Positions 23,591 through 34,069 of a DNA stretch of 64,000 nucleotides are shown piece after piece (positions within the stretch are counted from its first letter, which is position 1; each line of letters opens with the position of its first letter). Where the stretch lies: positions 75,714,572-75,778,571 of the forward strand of contig CM054116.1 of NCBI GenBank assembly GCA_028673005.1, in the 5' to 3' direction. The notes beneath the pieces were generated by a model. It made no database searches and was not told where the DNA came from. It was given only the letters and a program-made list of their open reading frames with translations. The position numbers and the translations under genes are program-made. The DNA comes from Tanypteryx hageni. Taxonomy: Eukaryota > Arthropoda > Insecta > Odonata > Petaluridae.

Positions 23591-25437
23591 AAATGCAGCT
23601 ATTGTTTTTTCGATAACACTTAAGGTAAAACAGCAGTGTGCAAAATTTGAGCCCTTTGAGAGGACAACAACCCGGCGCTCGACGACGTTGAAGTGGATGT
23701 TTTTTCCCGCGGTTCGGGGTTTATACAATATATGCCTTGCTTAGTAAATGTGGCCTCATGGCGTTCGAAAATATATATCAGCATCGAATATCGATCGTTC
23801 AAGGTAGGAAAAGTTTAAAAGTTGTGAAACAGCGACGTGCAACATGCTATATTTGAAGCTTCCACCCCGCGCTGGAGCGTCTGCCGATGGCACCCGCCAG
23901 GCGAACGAGGCTTCGTGGGCGTGTTTGGACTTACAGTGCGTTTGACTGCGATTTTTCAACAGCGCTTCAGTGTCAGCGTCCACTCCGTGGTCAGAGTGTC
24001 GTTTGTTGCGTATGCACGGCGGATTTTTCGTGAGGTATCAACATGGCATTGTCTTTGAGAAAAGACGACACGATCTTCTTGATAGGATGTGTGAACGATA
24101 CGTTGCCGGAGATGAAACTTCCGTCCATCCGTGAAGTGCTGTCGTGCTTTTTTCACCACGTACGAAACGAAAAGAAAACAGTGCGTGAGAGTGCAATATC
24201 CGTCATCGGAGCTTTAAGGTGTTGTGGGAGGGCAAAGGTCGTATACCTATGATGGAGGAACAGCGTGCTATTGAGAAGCTGGAAAGGAAATACGACGAAT
24301 GGGTGAAATTAAAAAAGAACCGTGGTAGGCGCACCGAAACTCAAGAAAGTAACGAAAGGAAGTTTGTTCAATCATTGGATGACTTGTTCGACGTCGCTCA
24401 CGCCAATGTGCTGAACTTGATCAAGAATCAAGAGGACAAAGAATTCCTGTTGGCGCAAATAGAACAAGGTAGGCGTGGTTACATGGATGGCGTTGACAAG
24501 AAGCTCGCCGCTCTGGAGTCCCGCAAGGCTAGCAGAGAAAGGCGCCACGTAAAGCCGAGGGCTCGTGAAAAAGAATGCCTTAATGCTGTAGATGCTGTAG
24601 TGGATTATTATTATTAGTTTTAATTTTAATTGTTACATTTATTAACTATATAACATATAAATTAGGTGCACCGGCTTTGATCGATTTTTCGAGCAACTCC
24701 GACGGTTGCGTTGAAGAGTGTGATCTTTCTGCCTTTGACGGATCGTCGACGTCCGATCTTCCAAAGAAAAGAGCAAGGAGGAGCGTGGTTTCACCGGAAT
24801 TGGCCCAAACTCTGGATTGGGCATAGATGAGTAACAGAAAGGCTGTCCTAGTGGTGTCTGTGACGGCAAGTAGCTTCGGGTACTCTGTCGAGGATCTTGC
24901 TATCAACCGGAAGACTTTACGACACCAGCGAGCTGCTTCAAGGAAGAAAGCTGCTGACAAGATCAAGGAAGAGGTTCTTGGAGCGCCAGTATTGGTTTTA
25001 CATTGGGACGGGAAACTACTTCCTGCCGTCACGGGGAAACAGAATGTCAATCGGCTTGCCATAGTTGTAACTGGGGTGAATGTCGAGCAAATCCTCGGCC
25101 TTCCTTACACGAGCAAAGGTGCAGGGGCTGAGAAGGCAGAGTCTGTGTTTCGGACGGTGAGTGACTGGGATATTGCTGACTAAATCAAAGTAATCTGTTT
25201 CGACAAAACAGCATCAATCACAGGTAATGAGTAACCTCAATTTATTTCTTAATCATCAATGAGAGTGTTTTGTTCCTCTATAAGGAGTCGTTTCCCTCTG
25301 AAATATTTTCTTAATAGGTCGCTTAAACGGCGTATGTGTTCTACTCGAAAGGCTTTTGAAAAAAGAAATGCTTCACTTTGCCTGTAGACGCCATATTTTT
25401 TAACTTATACTGGAAGCAGTGTCTGGAGTTTCACTTG

Positions 25438-25465
25438 GGGTGCAAGTCTTGAAATTTTCGTTACG
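25438..25465 (+). repeat. Left terminal inverted repeat of the Harbinger element
   Basis: 28 bp that match the reverse complement of 29604-29631 at 27 positions. The mismatch is the fourth base (T here, G at the other end). Confidence 0.85.
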
Positions 25466-25701
25466 GTTCGATGAAATATTGTCGGGTTCGTTATAGAAGG
25501 AATTTTCGTTAGCCTCATAACGAACGATCACTCTACCGAACTTTTTTGCGAGTCTTGAAATTTATCGTTACGACTGACCGTAAAATTTCGTTCATTGGTT
25601 TGCTAACGAAGGTTGAAAAATCAAAACATCTGACAATCAGAAAGCGTACGTACTAATTTTCAATAGTGGTGGCAATAGTTAGAAACTTGAAGATATTAAT
25701 T

Positions 25702-27827
25702 ATGGAGAGGAAAGTTCGAGGCTCCAAGATTACAGAAAGGCAGCAGGAGATAATTATAGAATATATGTTAAACCATGATGAATTCCGTTCAGGAAAAATC
25801 ACGGCTACTTTCAATTCAAAATCGAAGCAGAAATGCTGGGAGGAATTGGTAGCTATTTTAAATAGCGACGGGAAAGGTCCTGCAAGAGATGTCAATAAGT
25901 GGAAGAAGGTTATAGTTAATGCGCAAAATACAGTCCTTTACATATCTTTGTTGAACAAATAAGGTTTTATATAATATTATTTCCTATTATGTAATTTTTT
26001 TAATTTTCCGAAATCACTTTCAGAATCACAGTTGTAAAATGTTTTCAATAGCTGTTATTTATATTTTACTAATTTACTGTCATTTCTAATTTCTATGAAG
26101 ATGGTAGTATTTTATTCTCTATTTAGGCATTAGTTTAGTACTGTTGTAAAATGTTTTCAATAGCTGTTATTTATATTTTACTAATTTACTGTCATTTCTA
26201 ATTTCTATGAAGATGGTAGTATTTTATTCTCTATTTAGGCATTAGTTTAGTACTGTTGTAAAATGTTTTCAATAGCTGTTATTTATATTTTACTAATTTA
26301 CTGTCATTTCTAATTTCTATGAAGATGGTAGTATTTTATTCTCTATTTAGGCATTAGTTTAGTACTGTTGTAAAATGTTTTCAATAGCTGTTATTTATAT
26401 TTTACTAATTTACTGTCATTTCTAATTTCTATGAAGATGGTAGTAATATATTCTCTAGTTAGGCATTAGTTTAGTACTGTATTATTAATTGAAATTTGTT
26501 AATGATTTAATGAGAAAGCTCTACATTAAGTTTCTCTCTTTTGGTACTCAATTATTTGTAAAGCAGAAGTAAGAATCTTTGTGCTGCAAAAATTACCATT
26601 GGAGGATTTTAATTGAAATGTAGCATAGGTACTATAATGAATTATTCATTGGTTCATCATGAACTTTCTTTAGGAACAAATATAGTGGTATAATGTTATA
26701 AATAAGGAATTGTGTATTTTATAGATTGATTCATCATTGTTTATAATTAGAATGCATCTATTAATCGTGAACTGCAATTTTAATTATATATATGCACATT
26801 ATTTAATAATAGTACTAAGAATTGATCCAACAGTATCTCCTTATATTCTCTCAGACTTGGGCTGATTGGAAATGTGCCACTAGGGCAAAATGTTTAAGGG
26901 TACATAAACATATGAGAGGCACAGGAGGTGGAGGAGCCCTCAAAGATAAACTGAGTAATTTAGAAGAAAGGTTGATGGAAATGATAGGGAATATTTCTGC
27001 TTTGGGAGAAGAAAATTGTCTTGAATCACCAATTGAGGTATTTCGACGATAAGCTGTAAATATTAGAATTCAATTGAAATTATTGAATACTGGTTTTATT
27101 GGATTATAAATATTGGTATTTTCTAAACAAAAGGGATCAGCTCAACTTGTAACACCAGAGACCGAAGAAATGGTTGTGAGTGAGCCATCTTTCATTCAAA
27201 TGGGTTGGTATAAATAATCATATGTAGCTTTCAGTTGTAACTTAAGTATAACATTTAAAAGGTTTTTATGGAAAATCTATTCATTAGAAGAAGTTGATGA
27301 CTCACAGCCATCATGTTCATGGCAAGTGTTACTTCCCCCACCATCTCCTTACATGCATGAAGAAAAGGATGAGAATGAAATAACTAATAAATCTCCTGAC
27401 CCTCTCATTCCTCCTTCATCCAATGCTAGTCGCCAACTTTTTAAATCAAAAGGTAAATTTACATGGCATATAACGGTTTATAAGTCATTTAATATATTGC
27501 TATTTTCCCAAGAAATATGAAACTATTTATATTAAATTAGTAATATCATTAGATTAAATTTAATTACTGTCATATGATGGAGCAGGCAGAAGAGTAACTC
27601 CATACGACAGGGCAACGGAGAAGTTTGCAAAATTAGAAGAGAAAAATGCAGAGCAGCACAGGATTATGGAGGAGAAAAAAATAAAAATATTGTCAGGGAT
27701 TGAAATTTTACTGGGGGACATTAAGGAATGTGAAAGGAGAAAGGCTGAGGCAGCAGAGAAGCAGGCAAATGCTATTGCTAAAATAGCAGAAACATTTTCA
27801 ATTTTTACAAATAATTTTTTGAAATAA
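25702..27827 (+). CDS. Harbinger Myb/SANT-like accessory protein, five exons, 288 aa
   Basis: Exons as read: 25702-25908, 26855-27037, 27134-27203, 27288-27452, 27586-27827. All introns are GT-AG, phases agree at each join, and 289 codons including the stop result. Residues 1-80 form a Myb/SANT-like (trihelix) DNA-binding domain with Trp46, Trp67, Trp71 and Trp74. The join of exons 1 and 2 falls inside it (KWKK|TWADW), which supports the intron. Residues 80-130 have the GTGGG linker and a LEE-rich helix. The middle is Ser/Pro-rich. The C-terminal third (about 215-285) is Glu/Lys/Ala-rich and probably a coiled coil. In Harbinger elements this protein binds DNA and helps the transposase reach the nucleus. 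The start chosen is the first ATG in the Myb-coding frame. An aataaa lies at 27847. Confidence 0.82.
26031..26478. repeat. Tandem array, 4 x 112 bp, inside intron 1 of the accessory gene
   Basis: Units start at 26031, 26143, 26255 and 26367 with gttgtaaaatgttttcaata and run exactly 112 bp. The first three are identical as read. The fourth differs near its end (gtaatatattctctagttag in place of gtattttattctctatttag). It is non-coding and lies in the long first intron, leaving the coding exons untouched. Confidence 0.95.
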
Positions 27828-27893
27828 TTTTGCAACAATAATTTTTAATAAAACACTTGTTTCATGATAAATGGTAATATTTATTTTATAAAT
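27828..27893. terminator. Convergent 3' ends with opposed poly(A) signals
   Basis: The 66 bp between the two Harbinger stop codons hold aataaa on the + strand at 27847-27852 and aataaa on the minus strand at 27885-27880. Transcripts of the two genes would therefore overlap at their 3' ends or nearly so. Confidence 0.55.
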
Positions 27894-29405
27894 TTAGGAA
27901 AATCTTGCTCGTATTATTTGATTCCTAATGTTAATACCTTGGTTGAACCAATTATCTCTGTCATCCCTCTGGCCTAAGTTTTCAATGGCATCTGTGTCAT
28001 TGTGTTCATTTGCCACAATGACATCAAAATCTGGCAAATTGAAATGTTTGCAGATATTGTGAAACACTGCATAAGTGTTTATAATTAATGATGCCCTTTG
28101 AGGGCTGTAATGCAAGCCCCTTTCTGATAACAAGCACCTAAACCTGCTTTTTAACACTCCATTAAATCTTTCTATGCAATTACGAGCCATTGGATGGGCA
28201 TCAGAAAACCTTTGCTCTGGGCTTCCTGGAGCTGCATTTAAAATGGGTGTCATCAACCATGGCTGTAGTGGATACCCACTATCCCCTGTAAGGAACAACA
28301 TACACGAGTAAAGTGATTTGGCTACAGACCAAATACTTTGTGTATAACTATGCAACTAACCTAGGAGCCATGCATTACGGTTTCCTGCAGTGTAGTTTTC
28401 TTTCAATGCTTCGTAAACACTGGAACTTCTCCAAATAAAGGAGTCATGCGTAGCACCAGGGTATTTTGCATTTACATTTAAAATGCGTAATCCATAGTCG
28501 CATATCTGTGATTTTAAAAATTAATAAACAAAATAGTTTTAACATTTGAAACACTTCAAATAAGTTCTTATTTACCAATTGCACATTAATTGAATGATAA
28601 CCATGTCGGTTAACATATAGATGCTCTGGATGATTTCTGTCTGTTAAATTTGGAGCCTTAATTTTTACATGGGTGCAGTCTATTGCTCCAATTACCCCAG
28701 GAAATCCTTTTTCTGCCATAAATCTTAAAGTTCAAGAAAAAATATTAAAGAGAGGAAAACCTAAAATATGTTATATACACTAAAAGTAATTTTGTTCTCA
28801 CTTAGTTTTAATGGCTGTTTGTTCAGCCTGTGACATAGGAAAAATCACCCAATTTTTCAGCATGTATTCGTTTACTGCATTTGTCACCTCTATTAAACAT
28901 CTACTGACAGTTTTTTGACTGACAGCCAAATACAAATTCAGTCCAACTGGCCTCTGGTAACTGCCAGTAGCTAAAAAGTTCAACGCTGTTAGGACCTTTC
29001 CAGAAATAACATAACAAATACACCAATTAAATTGTTGAATCCACTAAACGCTGCCTTGTTTACTTATTTGGTTTAATCGATATTATTAAAATATTTAAAT
29101 AGCAGGTCATATTAATCAGTCATAGAGAAAATGCTTTATAACCACGAATACTATTATTAACCACTATAGCTATTTACTTTTAGTTCTACGGGCAGCGATG
29201 ATTTTCTCGTAGCTTTTATATGAGGCCTTAATACATCGCAAACATACATCGCAGCTTCTTGATTAAGCCTAAATATCAAACAAAAATCTTCCTCGGGCAA
29301 ATGGAATGCGTTTTGCCGGTCACGAAGAAATCGCTCCCTCCTTAATACCCTCCTTTCCTCTGCAGCGGCTCCCACAAGCAAATGCAAACGTCTGTACGCG
29401 GCCAT
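27894..29405 (-). CDS. Harbinger transposase (DDE nuclease), five exons, 368 aa
   Basis: Exons on the minus strand: 29405-29178, 28995-28802, 28723-28576, 28505-28361, 28285-27894. Introns are GT-AG with matching phases, giving 369 codons with the stop. Exon 2 carries a helix-turn-helix-like stretch (SQKTVSRCLIEV). The catalytic triad is Asp156 in GAIDCTH, Asp240 in LLGDSGYP and Glu277 in IERFNGVLKSRFRC, all standard for the PIF/Harbinger DDE domain. NRHGYHSINVQ and YPGATHDS are further family signatures. Length is close to the usual 350-450 residues. An in-frame upstream ATG at 29468 would add 21 residues. I preferred 29405 because MAAYRRL opens the family-like region. The gene ends 66 bp from the stop of the accessory gene and has aataaa (minus) at 27885-27880. 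All three acidic residues are present, so activity is plausible. Confidence 0.85.
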
Positions 29406-29603
29406 TTTTACTAAGTAACTCGAATAAATATTTATCGTTAGCGTATTTAACGACACCTCATTGCTCATCGTTACGCGTTCGATGATAATTTGTCGTAGCA
29501 ATAATGTCGTTATGAACGATAATTTTCAAGACTCGCTCATACTGTCGTACGAATAAATCTCGTCGATTGACGTCATCTTAACGACAAAAATCCATCGGTA
29601 AGT

Positions 29604-29631
29604 CGTAACGAAAATTTCAAGACTTGCCCCC
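29604..29631 (-). repeat. Right terminal inverted repeat of the Harbinger element
   Basis: Reverse complement starts GGGGGCAAGTCTTGAAATTT and matches the left end in 27 of 28 positions. It is followed by TTG, the presumed target duplication. Confidence 0.85.
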
Positions 29632-30239
29632 TTGGTTCATCAGCGAAAGCCGTGTATAGTCTCAAGATATGTATGCTGCGCTCTGAGTTTAAACAGCTCA
29701 CGGCAAGGGAAGAGAGAGGGCTCAGAGATGTATGCATTTTCATTGTGAAAATATATCTGAGAGCCTGGTACACTGCTCCGGATGCTAAGTCAGCACCTCA
29801 CAATGATCTCCGCATGATGCAAAGCCTTTACAAGTACCAGGAAGTCAATGCCTCACTCGCCGCGAGTGCCTTACGGAAGCTTAGTGCTCACCTCTGGTAC
29901 CTAAGTGAGAAACTTGGTTACTCCTAATACAAGACTTTTCTTCGAGAAACTGGGGATATCGTCCCAGTATCTTTCTACTGATCCAGATTTCTGGGCCGAA
30001 AAGGACGACTTCAGAGATGCCCTGGGAGTAATGGGAAGCCTCCGAGTGACCAACGAACACGTTGAGCGCGCAGTGGCCGTCATCAAGCAGTACAACAACC
30101 ACATCACTACAGCAGAGGAACAGAAGTAATATTTGTTGCAGGTTGTTGCCGATCACCGTGCACGAGTCTCGGATGTAAGAAAGAAGACTCATGAAGGATC
30201 ACGGACAAAAGTAGAGCCATGTCAAATGAAAGTACATGG

Positions 30240-31284
30240 AAGTAATACTCATTATTACTTTTTAGTGCTCTAAACTGCTTATCAGGTAATGTATCACTAG
30301 CTCAATGTAAAAATCTGACATTAAAAAATAAATTTTGAAAATTTGATATATTTAAGGGCACAGCAGTGTTGTGCTTGATGTTTCCAACTGACTACCTTAC
30401 ACTGCCTGACAGTATTTCCCGCAATCTTCGCCATGTACAATAATATAGACGGGTGAAGGCCGCTGTGTGTCCATCATTCCTCTCGGTGGAAAACGTCATA
30501 GCCATTGAGCGCCGGATTAGTTTCGTCGTAGCGGCCCCAAATTTCGTTCCGAGTTTTTTTACATCAGTGGTCACAAAATGCACAACAGCAGCAAACATAA
30601 TTATGAACTTGAAAAATTGATCCCCTGTAAGTGCCGCCCTAGTTTACCCTTCTTTTAATTTAATCTAGCTAACACTGTTTTCTGTATTTGTAAATATCCA
30701 ATTAGAAGAAATGTGTATATTTTGTTGGGCCACTTATTCAAAATTACGGAGTACTTGGTAAGAAAAGCTTAAGAAACATTATTGTAGCCTGATTATGCTC
30801 TTTGGCAGTCTAATTGTGCTCTTCTGCAATGCTTAAAATCGCGTTTCTTAACATCTCTAATATAATTTCCGTTGATTTTGTTTTAAACGTAATTAATGGA
30901 ATTATGAAAGACTTTGAAGTTGGTTTGATTTTATTTATGATCACTCCTATTCTTGCAAATGTCTAGTGGTGCTTGCTATTCCAGCATGCAACTCGGTACT
31001 CGCCATGTTGAAGACGTTGGGGACCCCTGATCTAAGTCGATATCATAAAAGTTGGAATTAGTTGCGCTGTAGGTTAGCTACATCATACATCATTAATCAT
31101 TTGCGAATGGTTACTTCAAGGCTCATATCATGTAAGTCTGTTTAGTTACTCTTATAAAATTTAGGATAAAACAAAAAAATTAAATTTTTATTTTTACATT
31201 AAGCTAAATTTATCGCTTCGTTTAATATTCTGAATTAGCTTACCTATTTTAAGCGCCTATTAATAATACGAGTTGTATTATTAA
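30240..31284. other. Intergenic, with an orphan hAT-like end
   Basis: AT-rich. At 31016-31029 the phrase gttggggacccctg is the reverse complement of a typical hAT end (caggggtccccaac). A convincing partner to its left was not found, and cagtggtcac at 30565 is only a weak candidate. No gene was recognised. Confidence 0.4.
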
Positions 31285-31750
31285 TGTAAGTGCTTGCATA
31301 CTGCAAGCGCTTAAAAAATTACCATACACCAATATGTAAATTCGTAAATAAACCAACGCGATCTCCAGGGCAACAGCTTTTCAGCCATATGGAGCCTATA
31401 TGTATTAGATTATAATTTCCATCAGTTCTAGCAGAATATTTATAATTTTTCGCGAAATTAAGGCAACTATTGGTAATTTCCAAATTCTCTGGCAATCAAG
31501 TTTCGTGACTCAGATCGCCCTGCATGAGCAATACGAATAATCATCATTAAGACAATACCCTATACGCTAAAATTATGGAAAAATTGGGATATTTTGTGTT
31601 AAGATTATGGCATCATCATTTGTGCCTTCAGCACGTATTTGGATAAAATCGCGCAATAGGTATTACGCCATTATATTTAACAATTGAAATGAGTTAAAAT
31701 TTCTCAAAAACCACGAGAAACAACATTAAAATACTTTTCACGTTTTACTA
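31285..31750 (+). repeat. Long diverged direct repeat, copy 1
   Basis: It runs from gtgcttgcatactgcaagcg through accatacaccaatatgtaaa to aatacttttcacgttttac. The same landmarks in the same order appear at 32584-33058. A part-length relative lies between them at about 31750-32040 (gtccaagtcttcgaatttcag, tttcatggctcagatcgc). No coding sequence was recognised. It is probably an old transposon with no readable genes. Confidence 0.65.
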
Positions 31751-32319
31751 AATTTCGTGTGTTAGTATAATGACGTCATCATAAGTTTACGTCGTAGTTT
31801 AAAATCAATGGCATAATAATATACAAGACACTTTTCATTTTCCGCTAAATTAAAGCATCAATCCGGAATTTCTAAATCTGGCAATCGGTTCGCGTCCAAG
31901 TCTTCGAATTTCAGATTTCATGGCTCAGATCGCTGTTTCAGCAATAGCCTATATGTTACACTAAAGTGTATGTAAAATTATGATATTTTGTGTGCTAAAC
32001 ATAATCCGTGGCTTTTAGTTCATAATCGGATAAAAAGATTAATTTAAAATTATCACATCATCATATGGGTACGTCGTTAGCTGAAATCAAATAGATTATA
32101 ATGCAGTATAACCATTACCTACATCATTGCTCTTGAAGTATGAAAAATCAATTCCCATTAAAATCATTAGCGTCGTTTTTATAATAGTTCATGTTTTTCA
32201 TTGTTGAAAACCGAAAAACTTTTCACGATTTTGTGATTAAAATCAAACTTTTACTCAAATTAAGCATCGATTTGAATTTTATCTTCAAGAAAAATAAACT
32301 TTATTCTTTTATCCACTGT

Positions 32320-32565
32320 ACGGTGCATGTTTCGACTTCGTGTCTTAATTGTAAATAATTTTAAAAAGCAATTTTATAATGCCCTGCGCCGTTTTCAATG
32401 CTTTTGTTACGGGTGTTTAAAATTGGACATTGAGGTCATAAATATCCCTTAAATATAACTTTTTCTGGAATTTTGGATTTTTTCCAGAGGTTGTACCCAA
32501 TGACCTATCTTCCTGCTAAACACCAGCTCTGTAGCACTTATAGAAGTACCTTAGGCTTTATATGA
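32320..32565 (+). repeat. Diverged repeat ending in a gtcagtgagt-type tail, copy 1
   Basis: It shares aaatatcccttaaatataac, a tcgg/agaggttgt stretch and tctgtagcacttatagaagt with the 33.8-34.06 kb copy. It sits directly before the second long direct repeat, so the two may be parts of one element. Confidence 0.5.
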
Positions 32566-32583
32566 TATATATATACCAGTAGT

Positions 32584-33058
32584 CGGTGCTTGCAAACTCG
32601 AAGCGCTTCAAAAAATCACCATACACCAAAATCTAAACTCGTAAATAAACCAACAGGGCAACAGCACTTCAGTGAAGTGGAGCCTATATTTATTAAATAA
32701 TAAATTTCGTGAGTAATAGCAGTATGTTTATAATTTTCCGTGAAATTTAGGTAACTATCCGTATTTTCCAAATTCTCTGGAAATCGGCTCATGTCCAAGT
32801 TTTCGTATTTTAAGTTTTGTGACTCAGATGGGCAATAAAAATAATCATCATTAAGACAATATCCTATACATTAAAAATTATGAAAATTTTAGGGTATTTT
32901 CTGTTAAGATTATGCTATCATCCATGCCTTTAGCACATATTTGCATAAAAACAATCGCGAAATAGGTATGATGCCATTATATTTAACAATCGAAAAGAGT
33001 TCAAATTTCTAGAAAAACTACGAAAAACAACATTAAAATACTTTTCACGTTTTACCAT
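32584..33058 (+). repeat. Long diverged direct repeat, copy 2
   Basis: Partner of the 31.3-kb copy: ggtgcttgcaaactcgaagc, accatacaccaaaatctaaa, cattaaaatacttttcacg. Point differences and small indels are spread along the length. Confidence 0.65.
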
Positions 33059-33389
33059 CGCTGCTATCAGGGTTGCTTCTCCTATTGTGATCCCTTATAG
33101 CTCTGGAGAAAAACAAACCTATTCACTCCTTCCTACAGTTGATAACCCAAATTTAATCGCCATGTTTGTGCTTTTAGTAGTACGTGAGAATTGCAATTAT
33201 CTATGATATCCTCTATCACAGTGCGTAATGCAATTAGTGCTTTGGATGGAGTAAAATCTTACATATTATCGGAAGAAAACATTGGTGATGATGTTATCTT
33301 AATATGCATGATATTGAAAATTGGAGTTTTATGCTTATGGGAAACTTGATGTAAATTCGATTAAATAAAAATGAAAAAATATATTTCTG

Positions 33390-33565
33390 TAATTCGAATT
33401 ATCTATAACTCGAATAATTGTTGCTTTACTTTGAGATTCGAGTTATAGAAGTTCCACTGTATATATACAAATATTTTAAAATATATTTCCATAACTTGAA
33501 TTTTCTATTGCTCGTATAGTTATTACTTTTCCTTGAGATTCGAGTTATGGAAGTTCAACTCTAAT
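33390..33565. repeat. Two adjacent units with ataactcgaat/attcgagttat inverted ends
   Basis: Each unit of roughly 70-80 bp opens with an actcgaat- or cttgaatt-like phrase and closes with tgagattcgagttat then aagttc. The units lie about 100 bp apart. The ends resemble those of small pogo/Tc1-type elements (cagt..aacttctataactcg), but this is a resemblance only. Confidence 0.4.
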
Positions 33566-33809
33566 TCGTTATGACGGCATTAATTTCTCTTCAAAGCATT
33601 CAATCACTGCAATTGTAACGTATAATATCAGATCCCTTTAAAAGCATTGAGGTAGTTGCCATAGTATTGAAAGATTTTCATTGTTGAAAAGAGGATAAAA
33701 TTCACCCTTTTTTCCGATACAAATATACAGATATTTATGCTGATTCGGTAGGTATTTGTATTCTGCTTTAAAAATTAATAACGTCGTTCTTTCAAATAGA
33801 CAGCTGTTC

Positions 33810-34060
33810 TTTTTTCCGAATTCGCATCTCAATTTAAAGTAATTTAAAAATGCATGTTTAGAAAGCCTTGCCGTGAATCCCATGCTTTTCTTATGGGGTA
33901 TTGAAATGGAACATTGGGGTTAAAAATACCCCTTAAATATAAACTTTTTTGTGATTTTCGATTTTTCTCGTCGGTTGTGTCACTCGACCTACCAACATAC
34001 CAAATTTCAGATTTCTAGCCCTTCTAGAAGTATCTTAAAGTTTTGTGTCAGTGAGTGAGG
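33810..34060 (+). repeat. Diverged repeat ending in a gtcagtgagt-type tail, copy 2
   Basis: Partner of 32320-32565. It ends with agcccttctagaagtatctt followed by gtgtcagtgagtgaggc. A tail of this kind is common at the 3' side of several invertebrate repeats. Confidence 0.5.
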
Positions 34061-34069
34061 CACAAGTAG

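Larger units (their letters stand above)
25438..29631. mobile_element. Complete PIF/Harbinger DNA transposon, 4194 bp
   Basis: The left end GGGTGCAAGTCTTGAAATTT and eight further bases recur, inverted, at the right end with one mismatch in 28. A second, subterminal pair carries gcgagtcttgaaa (about 25550 on + and about 29535 on minus). The 3-bp direct repeat TTG flanks it (25435-25437 and 29632-29634). The shared flank can be stretched to CTTGG, so the exact break is uncertain by a base or two. Harbinger elements usually duplicate 3 bp, most often TWA. Inside are two convergent open genes: a Myb/SANT-like accessory protein (+) and a DDE transposase (-), the standard Harbinger pair. Both reading frames are intact across predicted splice sites, so the copy looks young and possibly autonomous. 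Confidence 0.9.
24043..30200 (+). pseudogene. Decayed gene for an unnamed DDE-like transposase family, split by a Harbinger insertion
   Basis: From memory of related invertebrate proteins, this belongs to a repetitive family that starts MAL-S-, with later landmarks HWDGKLLP, CFDxTASxTG, a Cys-x2-His pair and HLWYLSE. These are visible at about 24991 (first Asp), 25199 (second Asp), 25384-25395 (CRRH) and 29890-29915 (Glu). A D, D, C-x2-H, E order is what several DDE transposase superfamilies share, so transposase is an inference. Two introns appear usable: 24617-24665 and 25224-25317. It is dead: a frameshift near 24215-24240, stops at 24824-24826, 25181-25183, 25401-25403, 29925-29927 and 30127-30129, loss of the segment expected between 25437 and 29635, a second deletion near 29915, and the 4.2-kb insertion. 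A possible poly(A) signal aataaa lies at 30327. Terminal repeats of this outer element were not found. Confidence 0.7.

Noticed and set aside
26031..26478. CRISPR-like regular array
   Set aside because: The units are contiguous 112-bp tandem copies without spacers, in a eukaryotic transposon intron.
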